Shown in pieces: positions 51,249-60,783 of a stretch of DNA of 64,000 nt; position 1 is the stretch's first letter, and every line of letters begins with the position of its first letter. Both the position numbers and the translations under genes were made by a program. The DNA is taken from the NCBI RefSeq assembly GCF_012933505.1, contig NZ_JABBNB010000006.1, forward strand, positions 124,001 to 188,000, in the 5' to 3' direction. The notes under the pieces were generated by a model. It did not search any database. It had not been told where the DNA came from and saw only the letters and a list, made by a program, of their open reading frames with translations. This DNA is from Gordonia asplenii (GTDB taxonomy: Bacteria > Actinomycetota > Actinomycetes > Mycobacteriales > Mycobacteriaceae).

Positions 51249-52720
51249 CGAACGGCCTCCGTCGTCGGGCGGGGAGCGCTGGAATAGGCGGCGTCGCCGG
51301 TGGCGGCCACCTCACGCAGCACCCCGGTGAACGAAGTGATGAAGTCGCTCATCGGGTTTCCCGCCGCACCGCTGGGGAAACGCGCGGAGATGTTGGTGCC
51401 GCCCGGGACCCGGTTGATCCACAGGTAGACCTCGTCGGCCTGTGCGGTCGCGCTGCGCAGCACCCGTGCCTTACGTCGAGCCCAATGTTGAGCTCCCGCA
51501 GCTGTTCTCATGTCGATGTAGGACACGACGAACTGCGGCGCGACGTCGGTTGCGGGATCGTCGAGCACGTCGGCGACGGCCGAATACGGTGTGGGAGAGT
51601 CGTTCCGGCCACTGTCGACATTCGCTGCGACAGTGCCGATCGCCTCCAGGAACGTCTCGGCGGCGCCCGGTCGCAGGTGCACCGGCACGATGTCGACGAA
51701 CCAGCCGGCCGACCCGAGCCATTCGACGCCGCTGCGGGTGTGCACCGGGTTGATCAGCCGCAGATGCGGGTCGCCGCAGTGGCGACGCGCGGCGATGGTG
51801 AGCGCGGTGTACACGCCGGCCTGCATGTTGGCTCCGGCCGCCTTGCACACCCGATGGAATCGCTCGGTCTGCTCGGCGTCGAGGATCCAGCTCGACAGGC
51901 TCGCCTGATGGCTGCTCGACGACGTGTCGTCGCCGAGCACGGGACCGGTCGCGCCGGATGACGGCATGGGGAAGGCCGGCATCCGATCAGGTTGTGCCGC
52001 TGCGGTTTCGGCGTGGGCGTCGAAGAACGCCGACCACGCGGCGACGGCGGGGTCGGCGGCGTCGGTGCGTTCGCAGCGTCGTCGCTCGGCCTCGCTGAAG
52101 TCGACATAGCTGCCGAATTCGGGCAGGTCGTCCGGCGTGCCGGTGAGCTCCGATTCGTACAGTGCGACGACCTCGTCGATCGCGAAGACCTGCGTGTAGG
52201 CGTCCATCACGGTGTGGTCGGCGGCGAAGACGAACAGAAAGCTGTCCGGGTCGTCAAGTGGTTCGACGGTGACGGCGATGCAGTGCGGCCAGCGCAGCGG
52301 CGACACCGTCGTGTCGAAGTGTTCGGTGATGTGCTCGTACACCGCGGTGCTCGACAGGTGCCGGCCGACGAGTCGATTGCTCGCGGTGACCCGCTCGGAA
52401 GCCACTGTGCGCCTGGTGAACTCACCGTCGGCGTCGGAACCGGGGGTCAACGTGCTGCGGAACACCTCGTGGCGCGCGTACCAGCGCTCCATAGTCCGGG
52501 CGAGCACGACGGCGTCGAGTGGATGCTCGATGTGGAATGCGGTGCCGATCCACTCGCTGTGCCAGTTGTCGCCCGCGGCTACCGCGCGGCGAGCGTGCGC
52601 GAGATGCGTGAGTGACAGCCGCCGCTCGTCGGCGGCCCAGGCGTCGTCGGGCGTGAGCACGGTCCATTCGGTGACCCGCCCACTGGGCAGTGGGTAGTCG
52701 CTGAGCTCGGTGTATTCCAT
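51245..52720 (-). CDS. PapA-like condensation-fold acyltransferase 3
   Basis: The 491-residue protein resembles protein 1 along its length (SGRVTEWTVLTPDDAW at the start, GSYVDFSEAERR in the middle). The catalytic motif is AADHTVMDAYT: the histidine and aspartate are present but the glycine of HxxxDG is alanine. AAGGA lies before ATG 52720. It is the second gene of an apparent leftward operon that begins with the esterase at 53759. Either a changed active site or a tolerated substitution is possible. Confidence 0.82.
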   Translation of the reverse strand: MEYTELSDYPLPSGRVTEWTVLTPDDAWAADERRLSLTHLAHARRAVAAGDNWHSEWIGTAFHIEHPLDAVVLARTMERWYARHEVFRSTLTPGSDADGEFTRRTVASERVTASNRLVGRHLSSTAVYEHITEHFDTTVSPLRWPHCIAVTVEPLDDPDSFLFVFAADHTVMDAYTQVFAIDEVVALYESELTGTPDDLPEFGSYVDFSEAERRRCERTDAADPAVAAWSAFFDAHAETAAAQPDRMPAFPMPSSGATGPVLGDDTSSSSHQASLSSWILDAEQTERFHRVCKAAGANMQAGVYTALTIAARRHCGDPHLRLINPVHTRSGVEWLGSAGWFVDIVPVHLRPGAAETFLEAIGTVAANVDSGRNDSPTPYSAVADVLDDPATDVAPQFVVSYIDMRTAAGAQHWARRKARVLRSATAQADEVYLWINRVPGGTNISARFPSGAAGNPMSDFITSFTGVLREVAATGDAAYSSAPRPTTEAVR

Positions 52721-52748
52721 GAGCGATCCTTTCGTGCGGAAGCGGGGG

Positions 52749-53759
52749 TCAGCGAGACAGTGCCCGGGAGATCACCGGCCAGCTGCTGTGGAGTTGATCC
52801 ACCCAGTACGGCCAGGAGTGCGTGCCCGGACTGACGAACCGGAAGTCCGCCGGAATGTGTTGTGCGGCAAGGGCGGATTGCAGCCTGCGGGTGCAGGCCA
52901 GCGACCCGACTTCGATGGCGCCGCCGACGACGGTGCGGTCGGCGGGGTTGTCGTTGCCGGGGTAGCCGGGGGCGTCGTACCGACCCGGCAGACCGCTGCC
53001 CACCGAGATGTAGAGGTCGGTGCCGCGCAGTCCAGCGGCGTGGCGGATGACGTCGTGAGCGGCCCACCGCGGGTCGCCGATCGGGCCCCACATATTGGTG
53101 GCGTCGCCGCCGAACACCTTCACGATCGCCCGCGTGGACACCTGGCCGGTGAGGTCGGTGGCCGAATAGCATCCGCTGTAGGACGCCACCGCGCGATAGA
53201 AGCGCGGATGGCGGGCGGCGAGGACCAGAGCGGAGCCCGCACCCATGGACAGGCCCGCGATGGCGCGAGATCCGTTGCCGCCGAACCGCTCATCCAGCAG
53301 CGGGGGAAGTTCCTCGGTCAGGAAGGTCTCCCAGCGGTACCGGCCGAGAACGGGGTCGTCGGAGCGCCAGTCGGTGTAGAAGCTGCCGTTGCCGGCCAGC
53401 GGTAGCACCACGTTGACGTTCTTGCCGGCGAAGAATTTCACGATGTCGGTCTTGCGTAACCAGATGCTGTTGGTCGGGTCCTCCTCGCCGAGGCCGCTGA
53501 GCATGTACAGCGTCGGGCGCGGTGACGTCGTCGGGACGGTGGTGTGCGACGCCGGGGTGAGGATCTGCACCTTGACGGTCTTGTGCATGGCGGCCGAGTA
53601 CACATACGCGGCCGACTGAGTGGGGCCCTCGGACACTATTCGTTCGATGTGTGCGACGGCGGGCGACGCCGTCGCCCCGGGTGCGGTGAGTCCGGCCAGC
53701 AGAGCACACGCGAGCGCGGCGATCCCGATGGTTCGCCGCAGCTGTGGTCGAGGCAGCAT
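52749..53759 (-). CDS. Secreted antigen-85-like esterase / mycolyltransferase family protein
   Basis: The 336-residue protein has a signal peptide (hydrophobic 10-30, cleavage near ATASPA). It has an alpha/beta-hydrolase body with LYMLSGLGEEDPTNSIWL near the oxyanion hole, the nucleophile elbow GLSMGAGSALVL (about residue 172) and a late GTHSWPYW histidine. This is the antigen-85 / corynomycolyltransferase and Chp-like esterase pattern. It would act outside the membrane, transferring or hydrolysing an acyl group on trehalose or arabinogalactan. It lies 28 bases upstream of two PapA-like genes, a pairing known from mycobacterial trehalose-ester loci. The substrate is not established. Confidence 0.85.
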   Translation of the reverse strand: MLPRPQLRRTIGIAALACALLAGLTAPGATASPAVAHIERIVSEGPTQSAAYVYSAAMHKTVKVQILTPASHTTVPTTSPRPTLYMLSGLGEEDPTNSIWLRKTDIVKFFAGKNVNVVLPLAGNGSFYTDWRSDDPVLGRYRWETFLTEELPPLLDERFGGNGSRAIAGLSMGAGSALVLAARHPRFYRAVASYSGCYSATDLTGQVSTRAIVKVFGGDATNMWGPIGDPRWAAHDVIRHAAGLRGTDLYISVGSGLPGRYDAPGYPGNDNPADRTVVGGAIEVGSLACTRRLQSALAAQHIPADFRFVSPGTHSWPYWVDQLHSSWPVISRALSR

Positions 53760-53897
53760 GGAAGTAGCCCTTTCAATGGGACTGAGGAATGGTCGATGCC
53801 GGATTCGGCGGGGGACTGGAGAAGTCGAGTCACCCGGTGCGGCTTTCGTGGCTCTCAGCGGAGTCGAAGCGGGGTGGTCGGCGGTGGGGCGCGACTC

Positions 53898-55277
53898 CTA
53901 CCAGTGGGCGGGCTCGAGATCCCAGCGAGCGCACTCGGCGTCGAGCAGGGTGGCCAGATCTGCTCGCGTGGCGATCCGGGTGGGGTCGTAGGATCCCACG
54001 GCGAGCGTCGTGGTTGCCCCGGTGACGTTGAGCCAACAGGCGACGCCGCCACGCAGTTCGGCGAGCAATTGCCGACTCGCGTGTTGCGGAACGGACCGCA
54101 GCGCAACGTCTTTCACGTCTTCGCCGCCGAGGGTGGCGAACCGCGGATCGAGGTCGCCGACATTCGACGCCACCGCCAGCGGCGTCGCCGCGTCGCGGTG
54201 CAGGCGCAGCAGCACGGCGTCGGACAGGCTCTGCAGCAGTGGTTGCAGGCGTTGCAGCGGGTCCGGGTTGGCGGGTGCCCGCCGATACATCTGCTTGGCG
54301 AGCCGGCGGACGGTGGCGAGATCGCCGCGCCGGATCGCGTCGGTCGGCACGTCCAGCGGCAGGCCGGTGGTCGCGTTGGCCCGCACGTCGTCGTCGGAGC
54401 CGTCGGTGCGCGACATCGGCACGACGATGCGGACGGTGTCGTCGAAGGTGGCTCGCCCGGCCGCGACGACCAGGCCGGTGGTGAGTGCGATGAACAGCGA
54501 ATTGGGTGTGCCACCGTGCGTGCGCGCGACGTCGTTCCAGTCGTCGGTCCGAAAACTCGCGATCACCAGCGGGGGAGCGGCCCGGCCGGCGCCGTCGGCC
54601 ACCGGGCCGGGGCGGGGAATCGACGTCGAGGTGATGACCGGGCGCGACGCCGCCGCGCCGCTTTCCCGCCGCGTGGTGTCGCGGACGATGTCGATGAGAC
54701 TTGTTGCGATGCAACCGATTTGCCCGAAAGCGTCGCGGACGTCGTCGACGCCGGACGGGACGTCCGCGGGCAGCGTCGGACCGTCGCGGCCAGGTCCGAC
54801 GGCGCTGATGACGTTCGCGATACCGGCCCACGCGTCGCCGACCGCGTGACTCAGCGTCAGCACCGCCACCCCGCCGCCGCCGGCTAGAGGGACCGCGTCG
54901 AATCGCCACACCGGGCCGGTTTGCAGGTCGAACTGTGTTGCGGCGCAACGATTCAGCCAGGAGATGGTGTCGTCGTCGGCGATCGGCTCGGTGTCGTAGC
55001 CGACGATCCCGCCGGCCGGTCCGGCGTCGACCCAGGAGTCGCGCGCGAAGGGAATTCGGTTGCGCCGCACCACCCTGTTGAGTGGGGTGCGCGCGAGGCG
55101 CGCGCCGATCTCGGCGTGGCGGGCGGCGCCGAGGGGGCTGTTCAGACGCCAGACGACCTGATTGGCCAGCGGCACACCGAGGGCGCGATCCATTCGGATG
55201 AAGAGATCGTCGTCGCCGGTGACCCGGGCCGTGACGGTGGGCGCGTCACGGTCGGAAAGGAGTGTGGGAGGCGTCAC
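53898..55277 (-). CDS. WS/DGAT-like acyltransferase-family protein
   Basis: The 459-residue condensation-fold protein resembles wax-ester/diacylglycerol acyltransferases: GDDDLFIRMDRALGVPLANQ near the start, LTLSHAVGDAWAG at the active-site position, and a C-terminal NVTGATTTLAVGSYD segment. The canonical HHxxxDG is degenerate, SHAVGDA, with the first histidine and the glycine changed. The start is uncertain: GTG 55277 lies at the edge of the coding-like sequence, and ATG 55352 would add 25 residues of atypical composition. It is the first gene of the acylation island on this strand. Confidence 0.7.
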   Translation of the reverse strand: MTPPTLLSDRDAPTVTARVTGDDDLFIRMDRALGVPLANQVVWRLNSPLGAARHAEIGARLARTPLNRVVRRNRIPFARDSWVDAGPAGGIVGYDTEPIADDDTISWLNRCAATQFDLQTGPVWRFDAVPLAGGGGVAVLTLSHAVGDAWAGIANVISAVGPGRDGPTLPADVPSGVDDVRDAFGQIGCIATSLIDIVRDTTRRESGAAASRPVITSTSIPRPGPVADGAGRAAPPLVIASFRTDDWNDVARTHGGTPNSLFIALTTGLVVAAGRATFDDTVRIVVPMSRTDGSDDDVRANATTGLPLDVPTDAIRRGDLATVRRLAKQMYRRAPANPDPLQRLQPLLQSLSDAVLLRLHRDAATPLAVASNVGDLDPRFATLGGEDVKDVALRSVPQHASRQLLAELRGGVACWLNVTGATTTLAVGSYDPTRIATRADLATLLDAECARWDLEPAHW

Positions 55278-55705
55278 GCGGCTCAGGCTACTAGTTGGTA
55301 ACTTCGAGCGCCAGTTGGTCAAACGTTCAGGGACGCAAGGGATTTCAGTCATCGGATAAAGATTCCGATCGATCGATCCGAATTTCTTGATCGTGCGATC
55401 AGGTCCGCGCTCATTGATTTCGCCGCCCGTGTGTCGCGAAGATAATCAACTCATGAGGAATTCGAAGTTTTGTCCTCTGAACGGACTACGGCGGTAGTCA
55501 GAAAACGGTCTGGTCTCGCCCCAGTACGAAGCATCCCGACAAAGGCTACGCGGCGGCCGCCCGCCGGGTGAATCGATTCGTCGTCACTGGTGGGGCGGGT
55601 GGGGGTGTGTGGCTGCTGCATTCGCGGGTTGTCAGGTGAATGTTCGGCGTGGGTCCAGTCCCAACTCCCGCCGGGCATCGCCGACCGCTGAGCCTCGACA
55701 GTCCG
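55278..55705. other. Gap between the WS/DGAT-like gene and maf
   Basis: About 430 bases show no gene I can support. Bases 55290-55480 are less GC-rich than the genes and probably contain the promoter of the leftward WS/DGAT-like gene. No hairpin, repeat or RNA motif was recognised. Confidence 0.5.
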
Positions 55706-56368
55706 CTAGTCGCGCCAGAGAGTCGTCACGTCGACGTCGAGCTCGCGAAGCAGCGCGGCGACGGTGGGCAGACTGATCCCCAGAACCGACGACGGGTCGC
55801 CCTCGATGCCGCGGATGAACCACCCGCCGAGGCCGTCGAGGGTGAAGGCGCCCGCGACCTCCAGCGGCTCGCCGGTGGCGACGTAGGCATCGATGCTCGC
55901 GTCGTCGACGTCGTCGAAGTGGATCACGGTCGAGTGGGCACGGTGGGCGCTGCCGACGACGTCGGGGCCGCGCATGAGGCTCACGCAATGGCCGGTGATC
56001 AACTCACCGCTGTGTCCGCGCATTCGACGCCACTGGGCGACGGCGACGTCGGGCAGATGGGGTTTGCCGGTGAGCGCGCCGTCGAAGAGCAGCATCGAAT
56101 CACACGTCAGCACAATCGCTTGCGCATCGGGCGCGGGCTCCTCGGCGGCGAGTTCGGCGATGATGGCGTCGGCCTTCGCCTGTGCGAGGCGCACGACGAT
56201 CTCGTCCGGGCGGGCGGTGACGAGGCGCTCGAACAGAGCGTCCTCGTCGACGTCGGAGACGACGACCCGTGGCGCCAGCCCGGCGTTGCGCAGGACCGTC
56301 AACCGCGCCGGCGACGCCGACCCAAGGATGACCTGGGGCACGGCGCCGTCGGAATCGGTGGCTGACAT
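55706..56368 (-). CDS. maf: Maf/YhdE-type nucleotide pyrophosphatase
   Basis: The 220-residue Maf-family protein has the N-terminal ILGSASPARLTVLRNAGL, the PDEIVVRLAQAKA segment, CDSMLLFDGALTGKP with the catalytic aspartate, and GGWFIRGIEGDPSSVLG near the end. Family members hydrolyse non-canonical or modified nucleoside triphosphates, preventing misincorporation. ATG 56368 (MSATDSDG) is seven bases behind the accE5 stop. The order accD5-accE5-maf matches M. tuberculosis Rv3280-Rv3282. Confidence 0.93.
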   Translation of the reverse strand: MSATDSDGAVPQVILGSASPARLTVLRNAGLAPRVVVSDVDEDALFERLVTARPDEIVVRLAQAKADAIIAELAAEEPAPDAQAIVLTCDSMLLFDGALTGKPHLPDVAVAQWRRMRGHSGELITGHCVSLMRGPDVVGSAHRAHSTVIHFDDVDDASIDAYVATGEPLEVAGAFTLDGLGGWFIRGIEGDPSSVLGISLPTVAALLRELDVDVTTLWRD

Positions 56369-56375
56369 GGTCAGA

Positions 56376-56609
56376 TCACCAGCGCTGATTGGAGAATCCG
56401 GTCGGAGAGGACCAGGTGGGACGCAGCCGGTCGAGCGGGTGGCCCCAATCGTCGCGGATCTGCGGTCCGGGCTCGGCTGAGCCGCCCGACGCCCCGGCGA
56501 ATACGGTGACCAGCACCGCCAGATCCTCATCGGTCGGATTACCCGACACCACCCGCAACAAGGGCGCGGGTGCCTTCTCGGTGGCTGGAGTCGCGGCGTC
56601 GTCGGTCAT
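56376..56609 (-). CDS. accE5: Acyl-CoA carboxylase epsilon subunit
   Basis: The 77-residue protein contains [20 protein letters not shown], the short conserved core of actinobacterial epsilon subunits, and ends with a [14 protein letters not shown] tail. It stabilises the AccA3-AccD5 complex. ATG 56609 overlaps the accD5 stop by four bases. The same arrangement occurs in mycobacteria. Confidence 0.93.
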   Translation of the reverse strand: MTDDAATPATEKAPAPLLRVVSGNPTDEDLAVLVTVFAGASGGSAEPGPQIRDDWGHPLDRLRPTWSSPTGFSNQRW

Positions 56610-58234
56610 AGCGGAATGTTCCCATGCTTCTTGGGGAGCACGTTGACGAATTTGCGTTCCAGCAGACGCAGCGCCGTCGCGATCTGTCCGCGGGTGTGGC
56701 TCGGCGGGATGACCGCGTCGACGTAGCCGCGCTCGGCGGCGACGTACGGGTTCACCAAGGTGTCCTCGTATTCCTGCTGCAGTTTCAGCCGCAGTGCGTC
56801 GACGTCCTCACCGTTGCGCTCGGCCTCCTTGATCTGGCCGCGGTAGACGAATCCGACGGCCCCCGACGCACCCATCACGGCGATCTGCGCGGTCGGCCAC
56901 GCCAGGTTGACGTCGGCACCCATGTGCTTGGAACCCATGACGTCGTAGGCGCCGCCGTAGGCCTTGCGGGTGATGACGGTGACCTTGCCGACCGTCGCCT
57001 CGCCGTAGGCGTAGAGCAGCTTCGCGCCGCGGCGGATGATGCCGTTGTACTCCTGCTCGGTACCCGGCAGGAAGCCCGGGACGTCGACCAGGGTGACGAT
57101 CGGGATGTTGAAGGCGTCGCAGGTGCGCACGAAGCGGGCGGCCTTCTCCGAGGCGTCGATGTCGAGGCAACCCGCGAACTGGGTGGGCTGATTGGCGACG
57201 ATGCCGACGCTGCGGCCGTCGACGCGGCCGAAACCGACGATGATGTTGCGCGCGCGCTCGGCCTGAACCTCGAGGAATTCGTCGTCGTCGAGGATGCGGC
57301 GAATGACCTCGTGCATGTCGTAGGGCTGATTCGGCGAGTCCGGGATCAACGTGTCGAGTTCGAGGTCCTCGTCGTTGAGGGTCTCCTCGATCGAACCGGC
57401 GGCGGGTTGCGCGACCGGCAGGCGCGGCGGCTCGGCGCGGTTGTTGCTGGGCAGGTAACCGAGTAGTTCCTTGACGTAGTCGAGGGCGTCTTCCTCGTCG
57501 TGCGCGACGTAGTGCGCGACGCCGGAGCGCTCCATGTGGGTGTGCGCGCCACCGAGGTCTTCCATGGTGACGTCCTCGCCGGTGACGGTCTTGATGACGT
57601 CGGGGCCGGTGACGAACATCTGGCTGGTCTGATCGACCATCACCACGAAATCGGTGAGCGCGGGGGAGTAGACGTGGCCACCCGCGGCCGGGCCCATGAT
57701 CAGCGAGATCTGCGGGATGACACCCGACGCGCGGACATTGCGGTGGAAGATCTCGCCGTACAGGCCGAGCGACACCACGCCCTCCTGGATGCGGGCACCC
57801 GCACCCTCGTTGATGCCGATCAGCGGACGACCGGTCTTGATGGCCAGATCCATGACCTTGACGATCTTCTCGCCGTACACCTCGCCGAGGCTGCCGCCGA
57901 AGACGGACACGTCCTGGCTGAACACACAGACCTCGCGGCCGTCGATGGTGCCGTAACCGGTGACCACACCGTCGCCGAGCGGCCGACGATCGGCCAACCC
58001 GAAGTTGGTGCTGCGATGCCGGGCGAGCGCGTCGAGCTCGACGAACGACCCCTCGTCGAGGAGGTGAGTGATGCGTTCGCGGGCGGTGAGTTTGCCCTTG
58101 GCGTGAATCTTCTCCACCGCCGCCTCACCCACCGGGTGGTGGGTTTCTTCGAGGCGGTTGCGCAGATCAGCGAGTTTGCCTGCTGTGGTGTGGATGTCCG
58201 GAGCACCGGCATCGTCGCGAGAAGCTGTGGTCAT
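56606..58234 (-). CDS. accD5: Propionyl/acyl-CoA carboxylase beta chain
   Basis: The 542-residue carboxyltransferase has the N- and C-lobes of AccD proteins: [20 protein letters not shown] near the start, [17 protein letters not shown] (oxyanion site 1), and [20 protein letters not shown] and [16 protein letters not shown] (site 2). It transfers carboxyl from biotin on AccA3 to propionyl- or acetyl-CoA, giving methylmalonyl- or malonyl-CoA for lipid synthesis. The start ATG 58234 is chosen over the frame from 58357. A TAGCAT sequence eight bases upstream may be a -10 of a leaderless transcript. It is divergent from birA. Confidence 0.95.
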   Translation of the reverse strand: MTTASRDDAGAPDIHTTAGKLADLRNRLEETHHPVGEAAVEKIHAKGKLTARERITHLLDEGSFVELDALARHRSTNFGLADRRPLGDGVVTGYGTIDGREVCVFSQDVSVFGGSLGEVYGEKIVKVMDLAIKTGRPLIGINEGAGARIQEGVVSLGLYGEIFHRNVRASGVIPQISLIMGPAAGGHVYSPALTDFVVMVDQTSQMFVTGPDVIKTVTGEDVTMEDLGGAHTHMERSGVAHYVAHDEEDALDYVKELLGYLPSNNRAEPPRLPVAQPAAGSIEETLNDEDLELDTLIPDSPNQPYDMHEVIRRILDDDEFLEVQAERARNIIVGFGRVDGRSVGIVANQPTQFAGCLDIDASEKAARFVRTCDAFNIPIVTLVDVPGFLPGTEQEYNGIIRRGAKLLYAYGEATVGKVTVITRKAYGGAYDVMGSKHMGADVNLAWPTAQIAVMGASGAVGFVYRGQIKEAERNGEDVDALRLKLQQEYEDTLVNPYVAAERGYVDAVIPPSHTRGQIATALRLLERKFVNVLPKKHGNIPL

Positions 58235-58355
58235 GAACACCGATGCTAGCGATCGCTCGGTATGGTTCGTCAACCGGCCCAATATGACGATCTCCTCACA
58301 TTTTGCTGTGACGTGCGCTACCTCCGGGTTCGTCCGCGCCGTAGGCTTGCAGACC

Positions 58356-59186
58356 ATGACCGACTCGAGCGCAGCGCATCTTCAGACTCAACTCACCGAT
58401 CGGATGCGGGGGAGCCGCTGGAGCCGGATCGAAGTCGTCGAATCGATCGGCTCGACCAATGCCGACCTGGTCGCGCGCGCCTCTGGTGATCCTGCGGCGG
58501 TCGCCGGACACGTATTGATCGCGCTGGAACAGACCGCGGGCCGCGGCCGGCACACGCGGGCATGGGAGTCGCCGGCGGGCGCACAGCTCGCGATGTCGGT
58601 GGCCGTCGGTGTGCCACGCCCGACCGCCGCACTCGGCTGGTTGTCGTTGCTCGCGGGCATCGCGGTGAGCGCCGCCATCGAAGAAGTGTGCGAACCGTTG
58701 CGCCAGACCCCCGGTCAGGTGAATCTCAAGTGGCCCAACGACGTTCTCATCGACGACCGCAAGGTCGCGGGCATTCTCGCCGAGTTCGTCGCGGCTGGCG
58801 CGGGTGACGGGCAGGCCGCGGGTTCGGGCACGGCGGTCATCGGACTGGGCATCAACACCGCGATGACCGAAGAGCAGTTCCCGGTGCCGACGGCGACGTC
58901 GTTGTCGGTGGCGGCGGGACAGTCCGTCGATCATGCCGACCTCGCCGTGGCGGTGTTGACGAGCCTCGACGATCTGCTGACCCTGTGGCCCGACCGTCTG
59001 CCCGACATCGCGACCCGCTACCGCGCGCAGAGTGGAACCCTGGGCTCGCAGGTGAAGCTGATCCTGCCGGGTGACAAGGAGATCGTCGGCGTCGCCGAGG
59101 AGATCGACGCCGCCGGGCGGATCGTCGTGAACACCGGCAGCGAGAAGGTCGTCGCCGCTGCGGGCGACGTCACTCACCTGCGCTGA
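58356..59186 (+). CDS. birA: Biotin-[acetyl-CoA-carboxylase] ligase
   Basis: The 276-residue ligase has [14 protein letters not shown], the adenylate-binding GRGRHTRAW loop, [19 protein letters not shown], and a C-terminal SH3-like domain. It lacks an N-terminal DNA-binding domain, so it is a group-I BirA that does not itself regulate. It attaches biotin to AccA3 and the pyruvate carboxylase in this window. TAGGCT lies eight bases before ATG 58356 with no ribosome-binding site. It is divergent from accD5. Confidence 0.94.
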   Translation: MTDSSAAHLQTQLTDRMRGSRWSRIEVVESIGSTNADLVARASGDPAAVAGHVLIALEQTAGRGRHTRAWESPAGAQLAMSVAVGVPRPTAALGWLSLLAGIAVSAAIEEVCEPLRQTPGQVNLKWPNDVLIDDRKVAGILAEFVAAGAGDGQAAGSGTAVIGLGINTAMTEEQFPVPTATSLSVAAGQSVDHADLAVAVLTSLDDLLTLWPDRLPDIATRYRAQSGTLGSQVKLILPGDKEIVGVAEEIDAAGRIVVNTGSEKVVAAAGDVTHLR

Positions 59187-59206
59187 CTGCCGCTGGAACT
59201 ATTGCG

Positions 59207-59248
59207 GCGCTGGAGACTAGGCGCTGGCGACTAGGCGCTGGAGACTTT
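59207..59248 (+). repeat. Three 14-bp tandem repeats after birA
   Basis: GCGCTGGAGACTAG, GCGCTGGCGACTAG and GCGCTGGAGACTTT follow each other directly in the gap between the convergent birA and membrane-protein genes. Confidence 0.8.
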
Positions 59249-59262
59249 TAGGGCTGGAACGA

Positions 59263-59874
59263 CTACGGCTGGAAGCTCTTGCGGCCGACGGTCGGGATGA
59301 GGGTGAGGATCGGCAGGCCGATCACCAGGTGAATGAGCGCCGTCGCGATGCTGACCTCCCAGCCCTGTGACAGCAACAGCGGAATGATGACCGCGGCGGC
59401 GATCAGCAGCCCGACGGTCCAGCCGAAGAACTGGTCGGGCGAGGGCGTGACTATCTGCAGGACGTACCACAATGCGGCGGCGGCGAGGGCGCACACGAAT
59501 GCCGCCACCGCGAACCAGTATTCGTCCTGAGCCATCGGATTCCACACGCCCAGCTCGCCGGTCGCGTTGATCTTCTCCACCACGGTCCGCAGGATCCATG
59601 CGGCCAACCACGCCGCGAGCGCGGTGACCACACCCGTCATCACCACACCACCGATGAACAGGGTGGTGTTGATGCGCGGTGCCGCGGGTCTGTTCGACGG
59701 CGGGCGGGGTTGCTGGTAGGGCAGCGGGTAGCCGGGGTCAGCGGCGCTGTAGGCCTGCGACGGCGGGTAACTGTCGTAGCGCGCGGTCTGATCCTGACGG
59801 TACCGATCGTGACCGTACTGATCTCTTCCGTACTGGTCGCGACCGTAGGGGTCGTTCGGGTACTGGTTGCTCAT
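59263..59874 (-). CDS. Four-helix membrane protein with Tyr/Gln/Asp-rich N-terminus
   Basis: The 203-residue protein has a cytoplasmic-looking low-complexity N-terminus (YGRDQYGRDQYGHDRYRQDQ) of about 75 residues. Four hydrophobic segments follow (about 80-104, 125-150, 158-175, 182-197). It may belong to the DUF6069 group, which I cannot confirm. GGAGATC precedes ATG 59874; the frame further upstream is not needed. Unknown function. It is convergent with birA. Confidence 0.7.
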   Translation of the reverse strand: MSNQYPNDPYGRDQYGRDQYGHDRYRQDQTARYDSYPPSQAYSAADPGYPLPYQQPRPPSNRPAAPRINTTLFIGGVVMTGVVTALAAWLAAWILRTVVEKINATGELGVWNPMAQDEYWFAVAAFVCALAAAALWYVLQIVTPSPDQFFGWTVGLLIAAAVIIPLLLSQGWEVSIATALIHLVIGLPILTLIPTVGRKSFQP

Positions 59875-59977
59875 CGCGGTGGGATCTCCTCGGCGTCGCC
59901 CATGATCGACCATCCACTCTACTCAGGCACTGCCCGACGACCACCTCCGCAGGTTTCGAGCTGATCGCGACGGCACC

Positions 59978-60187
59978 CTCGCTGGTTGAGCCGACCCCCC
60001 GCTGGTTGAGCCGACACCCCCGCTGGTTGAGCCGGGTTGAGCGATAGCGTAGGCCCGTGTCGAAACCACACCGACGCAACGAATTCGGCGAGTCCACGGT
60101 GACGTGTTGCGCGAACCCGGTGTCATTCGGTGATTTCGACTCGCTGCGCTCGCTCAATCCGCAGGGGGCGTGCTGCGCTCGCTCAAT
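59978..60187. repeat. Intergenic repeat block 4 (no hairpin core)
   Basis: Three copies of CGCTGGTTGAGCCG occur in tandem at 59978-60035, then a GTTGAGCGATAGC ... CGTGTCGAAACC arm. After 60 bases there are two CTGCGCTCGCTCAATCC arms (60140-60187). This is the only block between divergent rather than convergent genes, and it lacks the 150-bp core. Confidence 0.7.
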
Positions 60188-60219
60188 CCATGGACCGACA
60201 ACCGGTCCCATGCATTGCC

Positions 60220-60234
60220 TATGCTGATCACATG
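60220..60234 (+). promoter_or_regulatory. Leaderless-type promoter of the PH-domain gene
   Basis: TATGCT (60220-60225), six bases, then ATG 60232; no ribosome-binding sequence is seen. Confidence 0.45.
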
Positions 60235-60783
60235 GCCTATCCCCGCGAGAACCTCGCGCCCGACGAGCGGATCGTGCTGCATCGACACCCGCACTGGAAG
60301 AGTCTGCTCGGTCCCTTCCTGCTGTTCCTGCTCGTCACGCTGATCGCGGGAGTGCTCGCCGGCATGGTCGGCCAGACACAATTCCCCTCCGGGGTGAAAT
60401 TCTGGCTGCTCGTGGTCATCGGAGTACTCTGGCTGCTCGTCTTTCTATGGTTCTTCGTTCGTCCGTTGACCCGTTGGAAGACAACGCATTTCGTGCTCAC
60501 CGACCGTCGGGTCATCTATCGGTCGGGCGTCTTCACCCGGTCCGGCATCGACATCCCGATCCGTCGCATCAATACCGTCGAGTTCCGCCACGGAGTCATC
60601 GACCGCATTCTGCGGACCGGTACCTTGGTCATCGAATCCGCGTCCGACGACCCGCTGCTGTTCCACGCCATCCCGCAGGTCGAGCGGGTACACGCACTGC
60701 TCTATCACGAGGTGCTCGACGCACAGGACGACGAGGACTACCCGACCGGACGCGGGGACCGCAGAGAGGGGCATCGTCGATGA
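60232..60783 (+). CDS. PH-domain (bPH2-like) membrane protein, Rv3278c-like
   Basis: The 183-residue protein begins with ENLAPDERIVLHRHPHWK, then two transmembrane helices (about 25-48, 58-80) and a bacterial PH-like domain containing HFVLTDRRVIYRSGVFTRSG and IPIRRINTVEF. It matches the position and layout of Rv3278c. The role is unknown; it is probably a membrane scaffold. The last codon overlaps the ATG of the response regulator (ATGA), so it is co-translated with the two-component system here. Confidence 0.85.
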   Translation: MAYPRENLAPDERIVLHRHPHWKSLLGPFLLFLLVTLIAGVLAGMVGQTQFPSGVKFWLLVVIGVLWLLVFLWFFVRPLTRWKTTHFVLTDRRVIYRSGVFTRSGIDIPIRRINTVEFRHGVIDRILRTGTLVIESASDDPLLFHAIPQVERVHALLYHEVLDAQDDEDYPTGRGDRREGHRR

